NCBI RefSeq assembly: GCF_900105385.1
Contig: NZ_LT629772.1
Span: 5,394,001 to 5,458,000 of the forward strand
Reading direction: 5' to 3'
DNA: 64,000 nt
DNA from: Microlunatus soli
GTDB lineage: Bacteria; Actinomycetota; Actinomycetes; Propionibacteriales; Propionibacteriaceae
In this document: one piece after another, positions 36,096-44,316 of the stretch
Position numbering within the stretch: the first letter of the stretch is position 1
Layout: each line of letters opens with the position of its first letter
Program-made: the position numbers and the translations under genes
The notes under the pieces: generated by a model
What the model was told of the DNA's origin: nothing
What the model saw: the letters and a program-made list of their open reading frames with translations, nothing else
The model's database searches: none

Positions 36096-37598
36096 TCACA
36101 ACGGAATGTTGGTGTGCTGACCGCGGTAACCGGTGTCGGCTTCGGCGATCGCTGCAGCGATCGCCGAGCGGGTCACGTCGGGGGACACGATCTCGTCCAC
36201 CACACCGATCTGCTGCGCCCGCTCGACCCCGCCGGCGATCCGTTCGTGCTCGGCGGCCAACTCGGCCTCCAGTTGCGGACGCAGATCCTCCGGCGTCGAG
36301 GCCAGCTTGCGGCGGTGCAGGATCCGGATCGCCGCGATCGATCCCATCACCGCGATCAGCGAGCCGGGCCAGGCGAACACCTTGGTGGCACCCAGCGATC
36401 TGGCGTTCATCGCGATGTAGGCGCCGCCGTAGGCCTTGCGGGTCACCACGGTGACGCGGGGCACGCCGGCTTCGCTGAAGGCGTGCAGCAGCTTGGCGCC
36501 ACGTCGTACGACGCCGTCCCACTCCTGCCCGACGCCGGGCAGATAGCCCGGCACGTCGACCAGCACCACCAGCGGGACGCCGAACGAATCGCACATCCGG
36601 ACGAACCGGGCGGCCTTCTCCGCGCTGAGCGAGTCCAGGCAGCCGCCGAGCCGGAGCGGGTTGTTGGCGATCACACCGACCGTACGACCACCGAGCCGGC
36701 CGAACGCGATGGTGATGTTGGGTGCCCAGCGGGCATGCAATTCGATCATGGTGTCGTCGTCGAGCAGTGCCTCGACCAGCGGATGCACGTCGTAGGCGCG
36801 CTTCGTCGATTCCGGCAGCAGGGCGGCCAGGTCGGTGTCGGCGACGTCGGTCGCGACCGCTCGCTGATCGGCCAGCAGACCGATCAATCGGCGACCACGG
36901 GCCAGCGCGTCGGCTTCGTCGTCGGCGACCATGTGCACCACGCCGGAGCGCCGCCCGTGGGTGTCCGGTCCGCCGAGGCGCAGCATGTTGACGTCTTCAC
37001 CGGTGACCGAACGGACCACGTCCGGGCCGGTGACGAAGATCCGCCCCTCGGGTCCCAAGATCACGATGTCGGTCAGTGCCGGACCGTAGGCGGCGCCGCC
37101 GGCCGCCGGTCCGAGCACCACCGAGATCTGCGGGATCTTGCCCGAGGCATGGGTCATCGCGTTGAAGATCTTGCCGACCGCGTCCAGCGACAGCACGCCC
37201 TCCTGCAGCCGGGCACCGCCGGCGTGCCAGATGCCGACGATCGGAAGCTGCTCGGCCATCGCGCGCTGGTAGGCGTACACCACCGCGGCACAGCCGTCGT
37301 TACCCATCGCGCCCCCCGACATCGTCGCATCGGAGCAGAAGGCGACGACGCGGTTGCCGTCGACGGTTCCGATCGCGGCGAGCATTCCCGAGCCGTCGTC
37401 GGCGGTGATCAACTCGACCGAATCGGGGTCGAAGAACGCGGCCAGTCGCAGGTTCGGGTTGCGCGGATCGCTGTCCCGCGGCGGCTTGCTGGGCTTGGCC
37501 GGGTTCGTACCGGCTGACTCGTCCTTCGGTCTCTGCTCGGCTCGGTCCACGGCATCGCCGGGACTCTGCACGTTCTGATCACGAAGGACGGCTGTCAT
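36096..37598 (-). CDS. accD: acyl-CoA carboxylase carboxyltransferase beta subunit
   Basis: 500 aa, joining both crotonase-like halves. It transfers CO2 from carboxybiotin to acetyl- or propionyl-CoA, giving malonyl- or methylmalonyl-CoA. Features: HAGGARLQEG and PAAGGAAYGPALTD in the N-half; VDVPGYLPGVGQEWDGVVRRGAKLLHAF and TRKAYGGAYIAMN in the C-half. The first ~45 residues are a charged extension. AGGAG, lying inside the end of fabF, sets ATG 37598, one base after the fabF stop. Its place after fabD-acpP-fabF points to malonyl-CoA supply for fatty acids. Confidence 0.9.
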   Translation of the reverse strand: MTAVLRDQNVQSPGDAVDRAEQRPKDESAGTNPAKPSKPPRDSDPRNPNLRLAAFFDPDSVELITADDGSGMLAAIGTVDGNRVVAFCSDATMSGGAMGNDGCAAVVYAYQRAMAEQLPIVGIWHAGGARLQEGVLSLDAVGKIFNAMTHASGKIPQISVVLGPAAGGAAYGPALTDIVILGPEGRIFVTGPDVVRSVTGEDVNMLRLGGPDTHGRRSGVVHMVADDEADALARGRRLIGLLADQRAVATDVADTDLAALLPESTKRAYDVHPLVEALLDDDTMIELHARWAPNITIAFGRLGGRTVGVIANNPLRLGGCLDSLSAEKAARFVRMCDSFGVPLVVLVDVPGYLPGVGQEWDGVVRRGAKLLHAFSEAGVPRVTVVTRKAYGGAYIAMNARSLGATKVFAWPGSLIAVMGSIAAIRILHRRKLASTPEDLRPQLEAELAAEHERIAGGVERAQQIGVVDEIVSPDVTRSAIAAAIAEADTGYRGQHTNIPL

Positions 37599-37599
37599 G

Positions 37600-38859
37600 T
37601 CAAGCTCCTGTCGCGTACTGGTTGGTGAAGACGACAGCGACGTTGGCGCCGCCGAAGCCGAAGGAGTTGTTGATGCCGGCAAGATCGCCGGCAGGTAGTT
37701 CGCGGGAGGTGGTGGCGATGTCGATGCCGAGTCCCGGTTCGGGGTTGTCCAGGTTGATCGTCGGCGGCACGACGCGATCGCGCAACGCCAACAGGGTGGC
37801 CATCGACTCCAGCGCGCCGGCACCGCCGAGCAGATGACCGGTCATCGATTTGGTCGAGGTGACGATCGCGTCGGTGTCCTCGCCGAGGGCGAAGCGGATC
37901 GACGCCGCCTCCGCCGGGTCGCCGGTCGGGGTGGACGTGGCGTGTGCGTTGACGTGGACGATCTGCTTGGCGTCCAGGTCGGCCTCCCGCAGTGCGAGCT
38001 TCATCGCCCGCCCCTGACTCAGTCCGCTCGGGTCGGGAGCGACGATGTCGTAGGCATCGGAGGTGGTGCCGGCTCCGGCCAGCTCACCGTAGATCCGGGC
38101 GCCGCGGGCCTGGGCGTGTTCCAGCGTCTCCAGAACGAAGATCGCCGAACCCTCACCGAGCACGAAGCCGTCCCGATCCTTGTCGAACGGCCGCGAGGCC
38201 AACTGCGGCTCATCGTTGCGCCGGCTGGTGGCCTGCATCTGGGCGAACGCGTTGATCGGCATCGGATGGACGACGGCCTCCGATCCGCCGGCGACCACGA
38301 CGTCGGCGCGACCGAGCCGGATCAGGTCCAGTCCGTGCGCGATCGCCTCGTTACTGCTGGCGCACGCCGAGATCGGGGTGTGCGCGCCGGCCTGGGCGCC
38401 GAGCCGGAGGCTCACCTGTGCCGATGCGGCGTTGCCCATCAGCATCGGCACGGTCAGCGGGCTGACCCGCCGCAAACCCTTCTCCTTCTGGATGTCCCAC
38501 TGGCCGAGCAGCGTGTGCATGCCGCCGATGCCGGTCCCGATGCTGATCGCGAGTCGTTCCCGGTCGACGGGATTGTCCTCGCCGAAGCCGAAGCCGGCAT
38601 CGGTCCAGGACTGGTTGGCGGCGATCAGCGCCAGCTGGGCGAAGCGATCCAGGCGTCGGGCCTCGACCCGGTTCAGGACCTCCGACGGGTCGACAGCGAG
38701 CTGGCCGGCGATCCGCGAGGGCAGATCCGTTGCCCAGTCGGCTTCGATCGGACGGACGCCGGACTTGCCGGCGACCAGATTGGCCCAGGTGGATGCCACA
38801 TCGCCGCCGAGCGGAGTGGTGGCTCCGAGGCCGGTGACGACAACAGTGGTCCGGGACAT
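37600..38859 (-). CDS. fabF: beta-ketoacyl-ACP synthase II
   Basis: 419-aa elongating KAS. Catalytic residues: Cys166 (SACASSNEA), His307 (NAHATSTPTGD), Lys337 and His342 (TKSMTGHLLGGAG). Ends GFGGANVAVVF. It carries out chain-elongation condensation on ACP-bound substrates. Behind acpP with an intercistronic hairpin, and coupled to accD with a 1-base gap. Confidence 0.95.
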   Translation of the reverse strand: MSRTTVVVTGLGATTPLGGDVASTWANLVAGKSGVRPIEADWATDLPSRIAGQLAVDPSEVLNRVEARRLDRFAQLALIAANQSWTDAGFGFGEDNPVDRERLAISIGTGIGGMHTLLGQWDIQKEKGLRRVSPLTVPMLMGNAASAQVSLRLGAQAGAHTPISACASSNEAIAHGLDLIRLGRADVVVAGGSEAVVHPMPINAFAQMQATSRRNDEPQLASRPFDKDRDGFVLGEGSAIFVLETLEHAQARGARIYGELAGAGTTSDAYDIVAPDPSGLSQGRAMKLALREADLDAKQIVHVNAHATSTPTGDPAEAASIRFALGEDTDAIVTSTKSMTGHLLGGAGALESMATLLALRDRVVPPTINLDNPEPGLGIDIATTSRELPAGDLAGINNSFGFGGANVAVVFTNQYATGA

Positions 38860-38896
38860 CAGGGATGCGCTCCTCGCGTTAGTCGTGGGGTGCGGT

Positions 38897-38934
38897 GTCG
38901 GCGTCAGTCCCGCTGCTGCAGTCGTGACGCCGAC
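38897..38934. terminator. hairpin between acpP and fabF
   Basis: GTCGGCGTCA (38897-38906) and TGACGCCGAC (38925-38934) pair over 10 bp with an 18-nt loop in the 85-bp acpP-fabF gap. No U-tract. It could be a partial terminator or mRNA-stability hairpin that lets acpP be made in excess over fabF. Confidence 0.55.
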
Positions 38935-38944
38935 CCGAGGGGTG

Positions 38945-39190
38945 TCAGGCGGCGGCGCGCTCGATGTAGGCGACGGCGTCGCCGACCGTCTTCAGGTTCT
39001 TGGCCTCTTCGTCGGGAATGCTGACGCCGAACTTCTCCTCGGCGGCGTAGATGATCTCGACCATCGAGAGCGAATCGACATCGAGGTCATCGGTGAACGA
39101 CTTGTCGAGCTGGACGTCGTCGGCCGGGACCCCGGCGACCTCGTTGACGATCTCGGCCAGGTCGCTGCGGATCTCTTCGGTGGTTGCCAT
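38945..39190 (-). CDS. acpP: acyl carrier protein
   Basis: 81 aa, acidic. The phosphopantetheine site is Ser40 in DVDSLSMVE. Normal ACP length and helical pattern. It carries acyl chains for the neighbouring FabD, FabF and the distant FabH. A 141-bp gap separates it from fabD, where fabH is usually found. Confidence 0.95.
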   Translation of the reverse strand: MATTEEIRSDLAEIVNEVAGVPADDVQLDKSFTDDLDVDSLSMVEIIYAAEEKFGVSIPDEEAKNLKTVGDAVAYIERAAA

Positions 39191-39331
39191 CTGGCTTGTC
39201 TCCCTTGTGGTTGATCATGCTGGTAGTTGTCGATCGAGCGATCGGATGGACCGGGCTGGTCCGGATTCAGTTGTCGATCATGCCCGGTTGAGATGTCGAT
39301 CACGAAGATGCGACCTGCTCATCGGTGATCG
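39191..39331. other. fabD-acpP spacer (usual place of fabH)
   Basis: 141 bp without a gene. AGTTGTCGATC occurs twice within it. In many actinobacteria fabH lies here; no remnant of a KAS III sequence can be seen in any frame. Confidence 0.5.
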
Positions 39332-40549
39332 TCAGCGGCTCACCTCGGTCGCGTCGGCCGTTTCGACGACCGGATGCAACCTCAGCAGTGGCTGGCCGGG
39401 CGAGACGGGATCGCCGTCCTCGGCCAGCCATTCCACGACGATCCCGCCATGCGGGGCACTGACCGGGATCTCGTCGCGGAGGTTCTTGACAGCACCGACT
39501 GTGCTCATGCGCGGCAGTACTGTGCCGATCTCCAGATCGTCGGTACGGATGAACTGCCCCTTGCCGGGGGACACGATCAGTCGCCAGGTCGGATTGCCGT
39601 TGATCGGCCCGGCGGCGCCGGCGTCGGCGTGCTGGCGGACGAAGTCGGCCGCGTCGCCGAGCTGATCGGGAGTGTTCATTGCGAACACCTCGACGCCCTT
39701 CAGGTTGCGTTTGGCGATGCCGGTCAGGGTGCCGGCCGGCGGCATCTCCAGCAGGCCGGTGACGCCGAGATCGGCCATCGTCGTCATGCACAGATCCCAG
39801 CGGACCGGGGAGGACACCTGGCGGACGATGCGTTGCAGCACCTCGGCCCCGTCGTGCACCACCTGTCCGTCGGCGTTGGACAGCAACCGGGTCCGCGGAT
39901 CGTGGGTGGAAACCGCGCGGGCCAGATCGGACAGATGCTGCACCGCCGGCGCCATGTGCACGGTGTGGAACGCGCCGGCGACGCTGAGCTCGATCAGCCG
40001 GGCCCGGGCCGGCGGGTCACCGGCCAACGCTCGCAGTTGGTCAACGGTGCCGGCGGCCACGACCTGGCCGCGTCCGTTGTTGTTGGCCGCGGTCAGCCCA
40101 TGCTCGTCGATCTTGGCCAGCACCTCGTCGGGGTTGCCGCCGATCACCGCCGTCATCGAGGTCGGCGTCGCGGCACTGGCCTCGGCCATCGCCCGGCCCC
40201 GCTCCCGGACCAGCACCATCGCCTGCTCGGCGGTCAGGACACCGACGCCGGCTGCCGCAGTGATCTCGCCGACCGAATGTCCGGCGGCAACACCGATATG
40301 GGCGAAGGCGTCGGTCGGATGCGGAAAGAGTTCGAGCGCGGCCAACAGGCCGGCGGCCACCAGCAACGGTTGCGCGATCGCGGTGTCTCGGATCGTCTCG
40401 GCGTCGGCCTCGGTCCCGTAGTGAGCAAGATCAAGTCCGCTGACCGCCGACAACCAGTCCAACCGCTCGGAGAAGGTCGGTTCGGCGATCCACGGTTTCA
40501 GGAAACCTGGGGTCTGGGCACCCTGACCGGGAGCGACAATGGCGAGCAC
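39332..40549 (-). CDS. fabD: malonyl-CoA:ACP transacylase fused to a lipoyl/biotinyl-like domain
   Basis: 405 aa, about 90 longer than E. coli FabD. MCAT core 1-305: Ser92 in GHSVGE, Arg117 (RERGRAM), His195 (GAFHTVHM), Gln244. Residues about 322-392 form a biotinyl/lipoyl-like domain: GTVLPRMSTVGAVKNLRDEI, then APHGGIVVEWLAEDGDPVSPGQPLLRLHP. The position of the biotinyl AMKM is AVKN, so a lysine (355) remains but the consensus does not. Whether it is modified is unknown. GTG start at 40549. First gene of the fab cluster. Confidence 0.92.
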   Translation of the reverse strand: MLAIVAPGQGAQTPGFLKPWIAEPTFSERLDWLSAVSGLDLAHYGTEADAETIRDTAIAQPLLVAAGLLAALELFPHPTDAFAHIGVAAGHSVGEITAAAGVGVLTAEQAMVLVRERGRAMAEASAATPTSMTAVIGGNPDEVLAKIDEHGLTAANNNGRGQVVAAGTVDQLRALAGDPPARARLIELSVAGAFHTVHMAPAVQHLSDLARAVSTHDPRTRLLSNADGQVVHDGAEVLQRIVRQVSSPVRWDLCMTTMADLGVTGLLEMPPAGTLTGIAKRNLKGVEVFAMNTPDQLGDAADFVRQHADAGAAGPINGNPTWRLIVSPGKGQFIRTDDLEIGTVLPRMSTVGAVKNLRDEIPVSAPHGGIVVEWLAEDGDPVSPGQPLLRLHPVVETADATEVSR

Positions 40550-40779
40550 GCGACAACTCTTCCGCGCCGACCCCCGTTCAGCCCTGCAACGACACGACGA
40601 ATCTCTTGATGTCGAGTTGTCAGATCCCTACAAACACCCGACCAGTGCACGGACAGGTCTACCCCTGATGACCGGATCGGACGTTGGCAGAAGTGACCAA
40701 TGTGACTGGTGTGTCTGATGAGGTTACGGGCTTCTCGTCTGATCCCGCGCAACGCCCAGGCGACGAGGGTCACATCGCA

Positions 40780-40790
40780 GCAACTGTTGC
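40780..40790. promoter_or_regulatory. GCAAC-T-GTTGC palindrome, site 1
   Basis: Perfect 11-bp palindrome, repeated exactly at 40833-40843; the centre-to-centre distance is 53 bp, about five DNA turns. Candidate operator for the FasR-like regulator encoded at 41418 or for another factor. Confidence 0.6.
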
Positions 40791-40832
40791 GAAATCGCCC
40801 TCGGGTGTTGGTTGGCCCGGGGCGATTCGGTA

Positions 40833-40843
40833 GCAACTGTTGC
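40833..40843. promoter_or_regulatory. GCAAC-T-GTTGC palindrome, site 2
   Basis: Second exact copy of the 11-bp palindrome. The two sites lie on the same face of the helix, which favours cooperative binding or looping. They are 231-294 bp from the fabD start. Confidence 0.6.
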
Positions 40844-40948
40844 AATCTGGCCGAGGTCGGCGGCCCGGTAACTGCTGGGATCGGCATGTCGTCGGAGGGG
40901 ATGGGCAGAATGCGAAGCAGCCACCAGCCGAACGTGAGGGAGTACGAG

Positions 40949-41386
40949 ATGGCGACAGCGGAGAGCGTCGACCGGGCGATAGCGATCGCGACCCAGGCGC
41001 ATCGGGGGCAGACCGACAAGAGCGGCGAGCCGTACATCGGTCATCCCGAACGGGTCGCCGACCGATTGGCCGAAGATGATCATGACGGCAGGGTCGTCGC
41101 CTGGTTGCACGACGTGGTCGAGGACACCGACGTCACAGCAGATGATCTTGCCGCCGACTTCGACGCGGCGATCGTGGCCGCGGTGGTCGCGTTGACCAGG
41201 GTCGAGAAAGATGAACCGGACGACTACTACCGGCGGGTCAGGGCGGATCCGCTGGCGCTACGCGTCAAGTTCGCCGACATCGCCGACAACACCGATCCGG
41301 CCCGGGTCGCTCGGCTCGACGACCGGACCCGCACCAGGTTGGCCGGAAAATATGATCATGCCCTCGAGGTGCTCCGCGGCGGCTGA
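40949..41386 (+). CDS. HD-domain hydrolase (SpoT/MESH1-like)
   Basis: 145 aa. Single HD domain: HRGQTDKSGEPYIGHPERVADRL, the metal-binding HD in WLHDVVEDT, and a later KFADIADNTDP (the D-N-x pattern of ppGpp hydrolases). Comparable in size to MESH1-type stand-alone (p)ppGpp hydrolases, though other nucleotides are possible. GAGGGAG at 40936-40942 sets ATG 40949. Divergent from fabD and convergent with the FasR-like gene. Confidence 0.8.
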   Translation: MATAESVDRAIAIATQAHRGQTDKSGEPYIGHPERVADRLAEDDHDGRVVAWLHDVVEDTDVTADDLAADFDAAIVAAVVALTRVEKDEPDDYYRRVRADPLALRVKFADIADNTDPARVARLDDRTRTRLAGKYDHALEVLRGG

Positions 41387-41417
41387 CGGGCCGAGGCTCG
41401 TCGCCGACGGTCCAAGA

Positions 41418-42644
41418 TCAACTGGTCTGCCTGCCGTCGGTCGGTAGCAGCCGCCCCAGGGTGAGTGCCAGCCGTAAGACGTAGGCGTCCCGGGCGTCGG
41501 TCGGGCTATGACCGGTGACCTCGCTGATCCGCTTCAACCGATAGCGAACGGTATTGGCATGCACGAACAGAGAACGGGCGGTCGCCTCGACGCTGGCGCC
41601 ATGATCAAGAAAGACGATCAAGGTCTCCAGCAGGCCGCTCCCTGCTGCCGCCAGGGGAGCGTAGATGTCGCGGGCCAGAGCACGGCGGGCATGGCCGTCG
41701 CCGGACAGCGCGCGCTCGGGCAGCAGATCGTCGGCCCGGACCGGTCGCGGGGCATCCGGCCACGCGGCGGCCGCCCGGTAGCCGGACAGCGCCGCCCGAG
41801 TGCTGCGGGTGGCCTCGGCGAGATGATCAACCGGTGGGCCGATCACGATCGGGCCGGCGCCGAAGGTGTCGGCGAACCGCTCGACCATCCGCAGTGCGAC
41901 ATCGGGCGCGGCGATCTCGCCACCACCCAGCACCACCACCAGCCGATCACCCTGAACGGCGCCGAGCATGTCGAGCCCGGCCTTGGCGCATTCGTGCCGG
42001 ATGCTCTCGATCGCGACGGTCGGCTCCTCGGCCGGCTCCGGGCCGACCACGACCACGACGTTGGCCGACGATCGCCAGCCCAATGCGGAGGCGCGCGACA
42101 ACACGGTCTCGTCGGTCTCGCCGCGGATCACGGCATCGGCGACGAGCGCCTCCAGCCGGGCATCCCAGGCCCCGCGCAGTTCGGCCGCCCGGGCGTAGAT
42201 CTCGGCAGCGGTGAACGCGACCTCCCGGCTGTACTGCATCATGGCGGCCTGCAGCACGGCGCGGTCGCCGCGCGGCATCAACTCGTCGATCTGGTTCTCC
42301 GCCACTTCGATCGTGGTCCGGACCAGTTCGACGGTCTGGTACAGCGAGATCCGCCGAGCCAACTCCCGAGGTGCGGAACCGAAGACGTCGGCGGTCGACG
42401 GGCGTTCCGGCTCAGGATTGGCGAACCACTGGACGAACCCGTCGATACCGGCCTGCGCGACCAGCGTGATCCAGGACCGGTGCTTGGCGTCCAGTTCGGA
42501 GAACCAGGCATGTCGGCTCTCCATCTCCGAGACGGCCGCGGTCGTCATCTCACCCGACACCGCCGCCATCCGCTTGGCGATCGCCGCCCGGGTCTTGGCA
42601 GACGGCAGCAGAGATCGGCTGATGCCGCGAGGAGTTGCCGCCAT
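41418..42644 (-). CDS. PucR/CdaR-type regulator, FasR-like
   Basis: 408 aa. A long helical N-terminal region and a GGDEF-like middle end in the PucR C-terminal HTH: LETLIVFLDHGASVEATARSLFVHANTVRYRLKRISEVTGHSPTDARDAYVLRLAL. This matches FasR, the activator of the fabD operon in Streptomyces, by family and position upstream of fabD. Here an HD-hydrolase gene separates it from fabD. The ATG has AGCGTA/TACGCT at 7 nt, so the mRNA is probably leaderless. Confidence 0.85.
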   Translation of the reverse strand: MAATPRGISRSLLPSAKTRAAIAKRMAAVSGEMTTAAVSEMESRHAWFSELDAKHRSWITLVAQAGIDGFVQWFANPEPERPSTADVFGSAPRELARRISLYQTVELVRTTIEVAENQIDELMPRGDRAVLQAAMMQYSREVAFTAAEIYARAAELRGAWDARLEALVADAVIRGETDETVLSRASALGWRSSANVVVVVGPEPAEEPTVAIESIRHECAKAGLDMLGAVQGDRLVVVLGGGEIAAPDVALRMVERFADTFGAGPIVIGPPVDHLAEATRSTRAALSGYRAAAAWPDAPRPVRADDLLPERALSGDGHARRALARDIYAPLAAAGSGLLETLIVFLDHGASVEATARSLFVHANTVRYRLKRISEVTGHSPTDARDAYVLRLALTLGRLLPTDGRQTS

Positions 42645-42813
42645 GGTGCGCAGCGTATTCGGTTGACCTCGCCCGGGTGGAACCGGTCGTGTTCCGGTCG
42701 TGACCGAACGTGCTGCTCGGCGTGATCGAATCGACCTACTGATCGTGATCGATTCGGCCCGTCGACGCTCACAGCTTCACCTAAGGTGAGCAGATCCCGC
42801 CCGAGGAGCCACC

Positions 42814-44271
42814 ATGATCAACGCGAACCAGAACCGCGACAAGTCATCAACCCGCCACAGGCTGGCCGCCGCGGCGCTGGCATCCACTCTGGTGATCGCG
42901 GGATTGATCATCGGTGCTCCGCGGGCGGCCGCCGAACCGGAGTGCCTGCGCGCTTCGTACGACTTCGACGGGGACTACCGCACCGACCCGGTGATCGGTG
43001 CCCCGGGCGCCAGTGGCCGCAGCGGCACGGTCCAGGTCCGGATCACCAACGAGGACAGGGAAAAGGTCGTCCGGCTCCAAGGGCCCAACGGTTTCGGCTC
43101 CTCGGTCGGCCAACTGTCGTCCTACGTCAATGAGGGCGATGATCGGCTCTGCAGCCAACTCGTGGTCGGCAGCCCGCAGGAGACGGTCGACGGCAAGGCC
43201 GCAGCGGGCGCCGTCTATGTCTACGCCTGGGACGGTGACGAGTTCGTCCAACGGGGCCGGTACACCCAAGGACATGACGGTGTACCGGGGACCGCTCAGG
43301 CCGGCGCCCGTTTCGGCGCAACGGTGGCGTCAGCGACCCGACTGCACGACGAGGTCGATCCGCGGTCACGCCGGCTGTACGTCGGGGCGCCCGGGCAGGA
43401 CGTCTCGTCGGTTGCCGATGCCGGCAGTGTCACCTCCTTCCGGCTCGGGACCGCGGACCGTCCCGCAGCCGAGGACGGCAAGATCATCAGCTACGCCAGC
43501 GCCGGCGTTCCTGGTGCACCGACGCCGCACGGTGCCCTCGGGGCGGCGCTCTCGGTCAGCCACGGCGTGGTGGCGATCGGCGCTCCCGGACAGGCGGTCG
43601 GCGGTGTGGCCGCGGGCGCGGCACTGATCATGGCCGAGGACGATGCCGCGCCGTTCGCGCCGCGTCAGCTGAGTCAGTCGACCTCCGGCGTGCCGGGCAG
43701 TTCGGAGCGCGGTGATCGGTTCGGGGCGGCGATCGAGCTGGCCGGCCAGGAGGGTGATGCGGTGATCCCGTTGGTCGTCGGAGTCCCGGGTGAGGATCTC
43801 TCGTCGGTAGCCGATGCCGGATCGGCGGTGAATGTTCCGATCCGCATCGACAGTGGCGCGCCGGTGCCGGTGAGCACCGGATGGAACCAGGATTCCTCGG
43901 ATCTGGCGGGCACAGCCGAAGCCGGTGACGCGTTCGGTTCGGCGATCACCTCGGTGCTGATCGGAGACAACTGGGAGTTCATCATCGGGATTCCCGGCGA
44001 GGACATCAACGGTCACCGCGATGCGGGCATGGTCCAGGTGATCGGTGACGACGACTTCGGTCTGAGTCAGTCCAGCTCAGGCATCCCGGGCGGCAACGAG
44101 AACGGTGACCGGTTCGGTGCAGCGCTGGCCGGTGGCGTGATCGGGGTGCCTGGCGAGAACGCCGGATCGGGCGCCGTGATCTACCGCGGTCCTGCCGGCG
44201 ACTCCGACCCGGTCCGCTGGCTCGCACCGAGCACGAACGCCGACCGGTACGGATCCGCTGTCGCGCCCTGA
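42814..44271 (+). CDS. secreted FG-GAP repeat protein (first of tandem pair)
   Basis: 485 aa. Sec signal peptide: basic N-terminus, then AALASTLVIAGLIIGAPRAAAE, likely cleaved after about residue 40. The mature part has at least five FG-GAP-type repeats with GVPG-x-GDRFGAAL, VGVPGEDL and VIGVPGENAGSGAV patterns, predicting an integrin-alpha-like beta-propeller that may bind calcium. No sortase motif or C-terminal membrane helix, so probably released. GAGGAG precedes ATG 42814. The next gene is a paralog with the same repeat plan. Confidence 0.82.
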   Translation: MINANQNRDKSSTRHRLAAAALASTLVIAGLIIGAPRAAAEPECLRASYDFDGDYRTDPVIGAPGASGRSGTVQVRITNEDREKVVRLQGPNGFGSSVGQLSSYVNEGDDRLCSQLVVGSPQETVDGKAAAGAVYVYAWDGDEFVQRGRYTQGHDGVPGTAQAGARFGATVASATRLHDEVDPRSRRLYVGAPGQDVSSVADAGSVTSFRLGTADRPAAEDGKIISYASAGVPGAPTPHGALGAALSVSHGVVAIGAPGQAVGGVAAGAALIMAEDDAAPFAPRQLSQSTSGVPGSSERGDRFGAAIELAGQEGDAVIPLVVGVPGEDLSSVADAGSAVNVPIRIDSGAPVPVSTGWNQDSSDLAGTAEAGDAFGSAITSVLIGDNWEFIIGIPGEDINGHRDAGMVQVIGDDDFGLSQSSSGIPGGNENGDRFGAALAGGVIGVPGENAGSGAVIYRGPAGDSDPVRWLAPSTNADRYGSAVAP

Positions 44272-44316
44272 GCCTGGCCCTAGAGTGATCTCAACACTTC
44301 ACCCCCAGGAGTGGTC

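Larger units (their letters stand above)
40550..40948. promoter_or_regulatory. fabD / HD-hydrolase divergent regulatory region
   Basis: 399 bp with no gene between divergent fabD (40549) and the HD gene (40949). It contains an inverted pair GACAACTC/GAGTTGTC (about 40552-40559 and 40613-40620) and two perfect GCAACTGTTGC sites (listed separately). Probably the control region of the fab operon. Confidence 0.55.

Noticed and set aside
39191-39331. decayed fabH between fabD and acpP
   Set aside because: No KAS III residue pattern in any frame of this 141-bp gap.
40550-40948. small gene in the fabD upstream region
   Set aside because: Frames crossing it lack ribosome sites and motifs; the palindromes and divergent starts explain it better as a control region.
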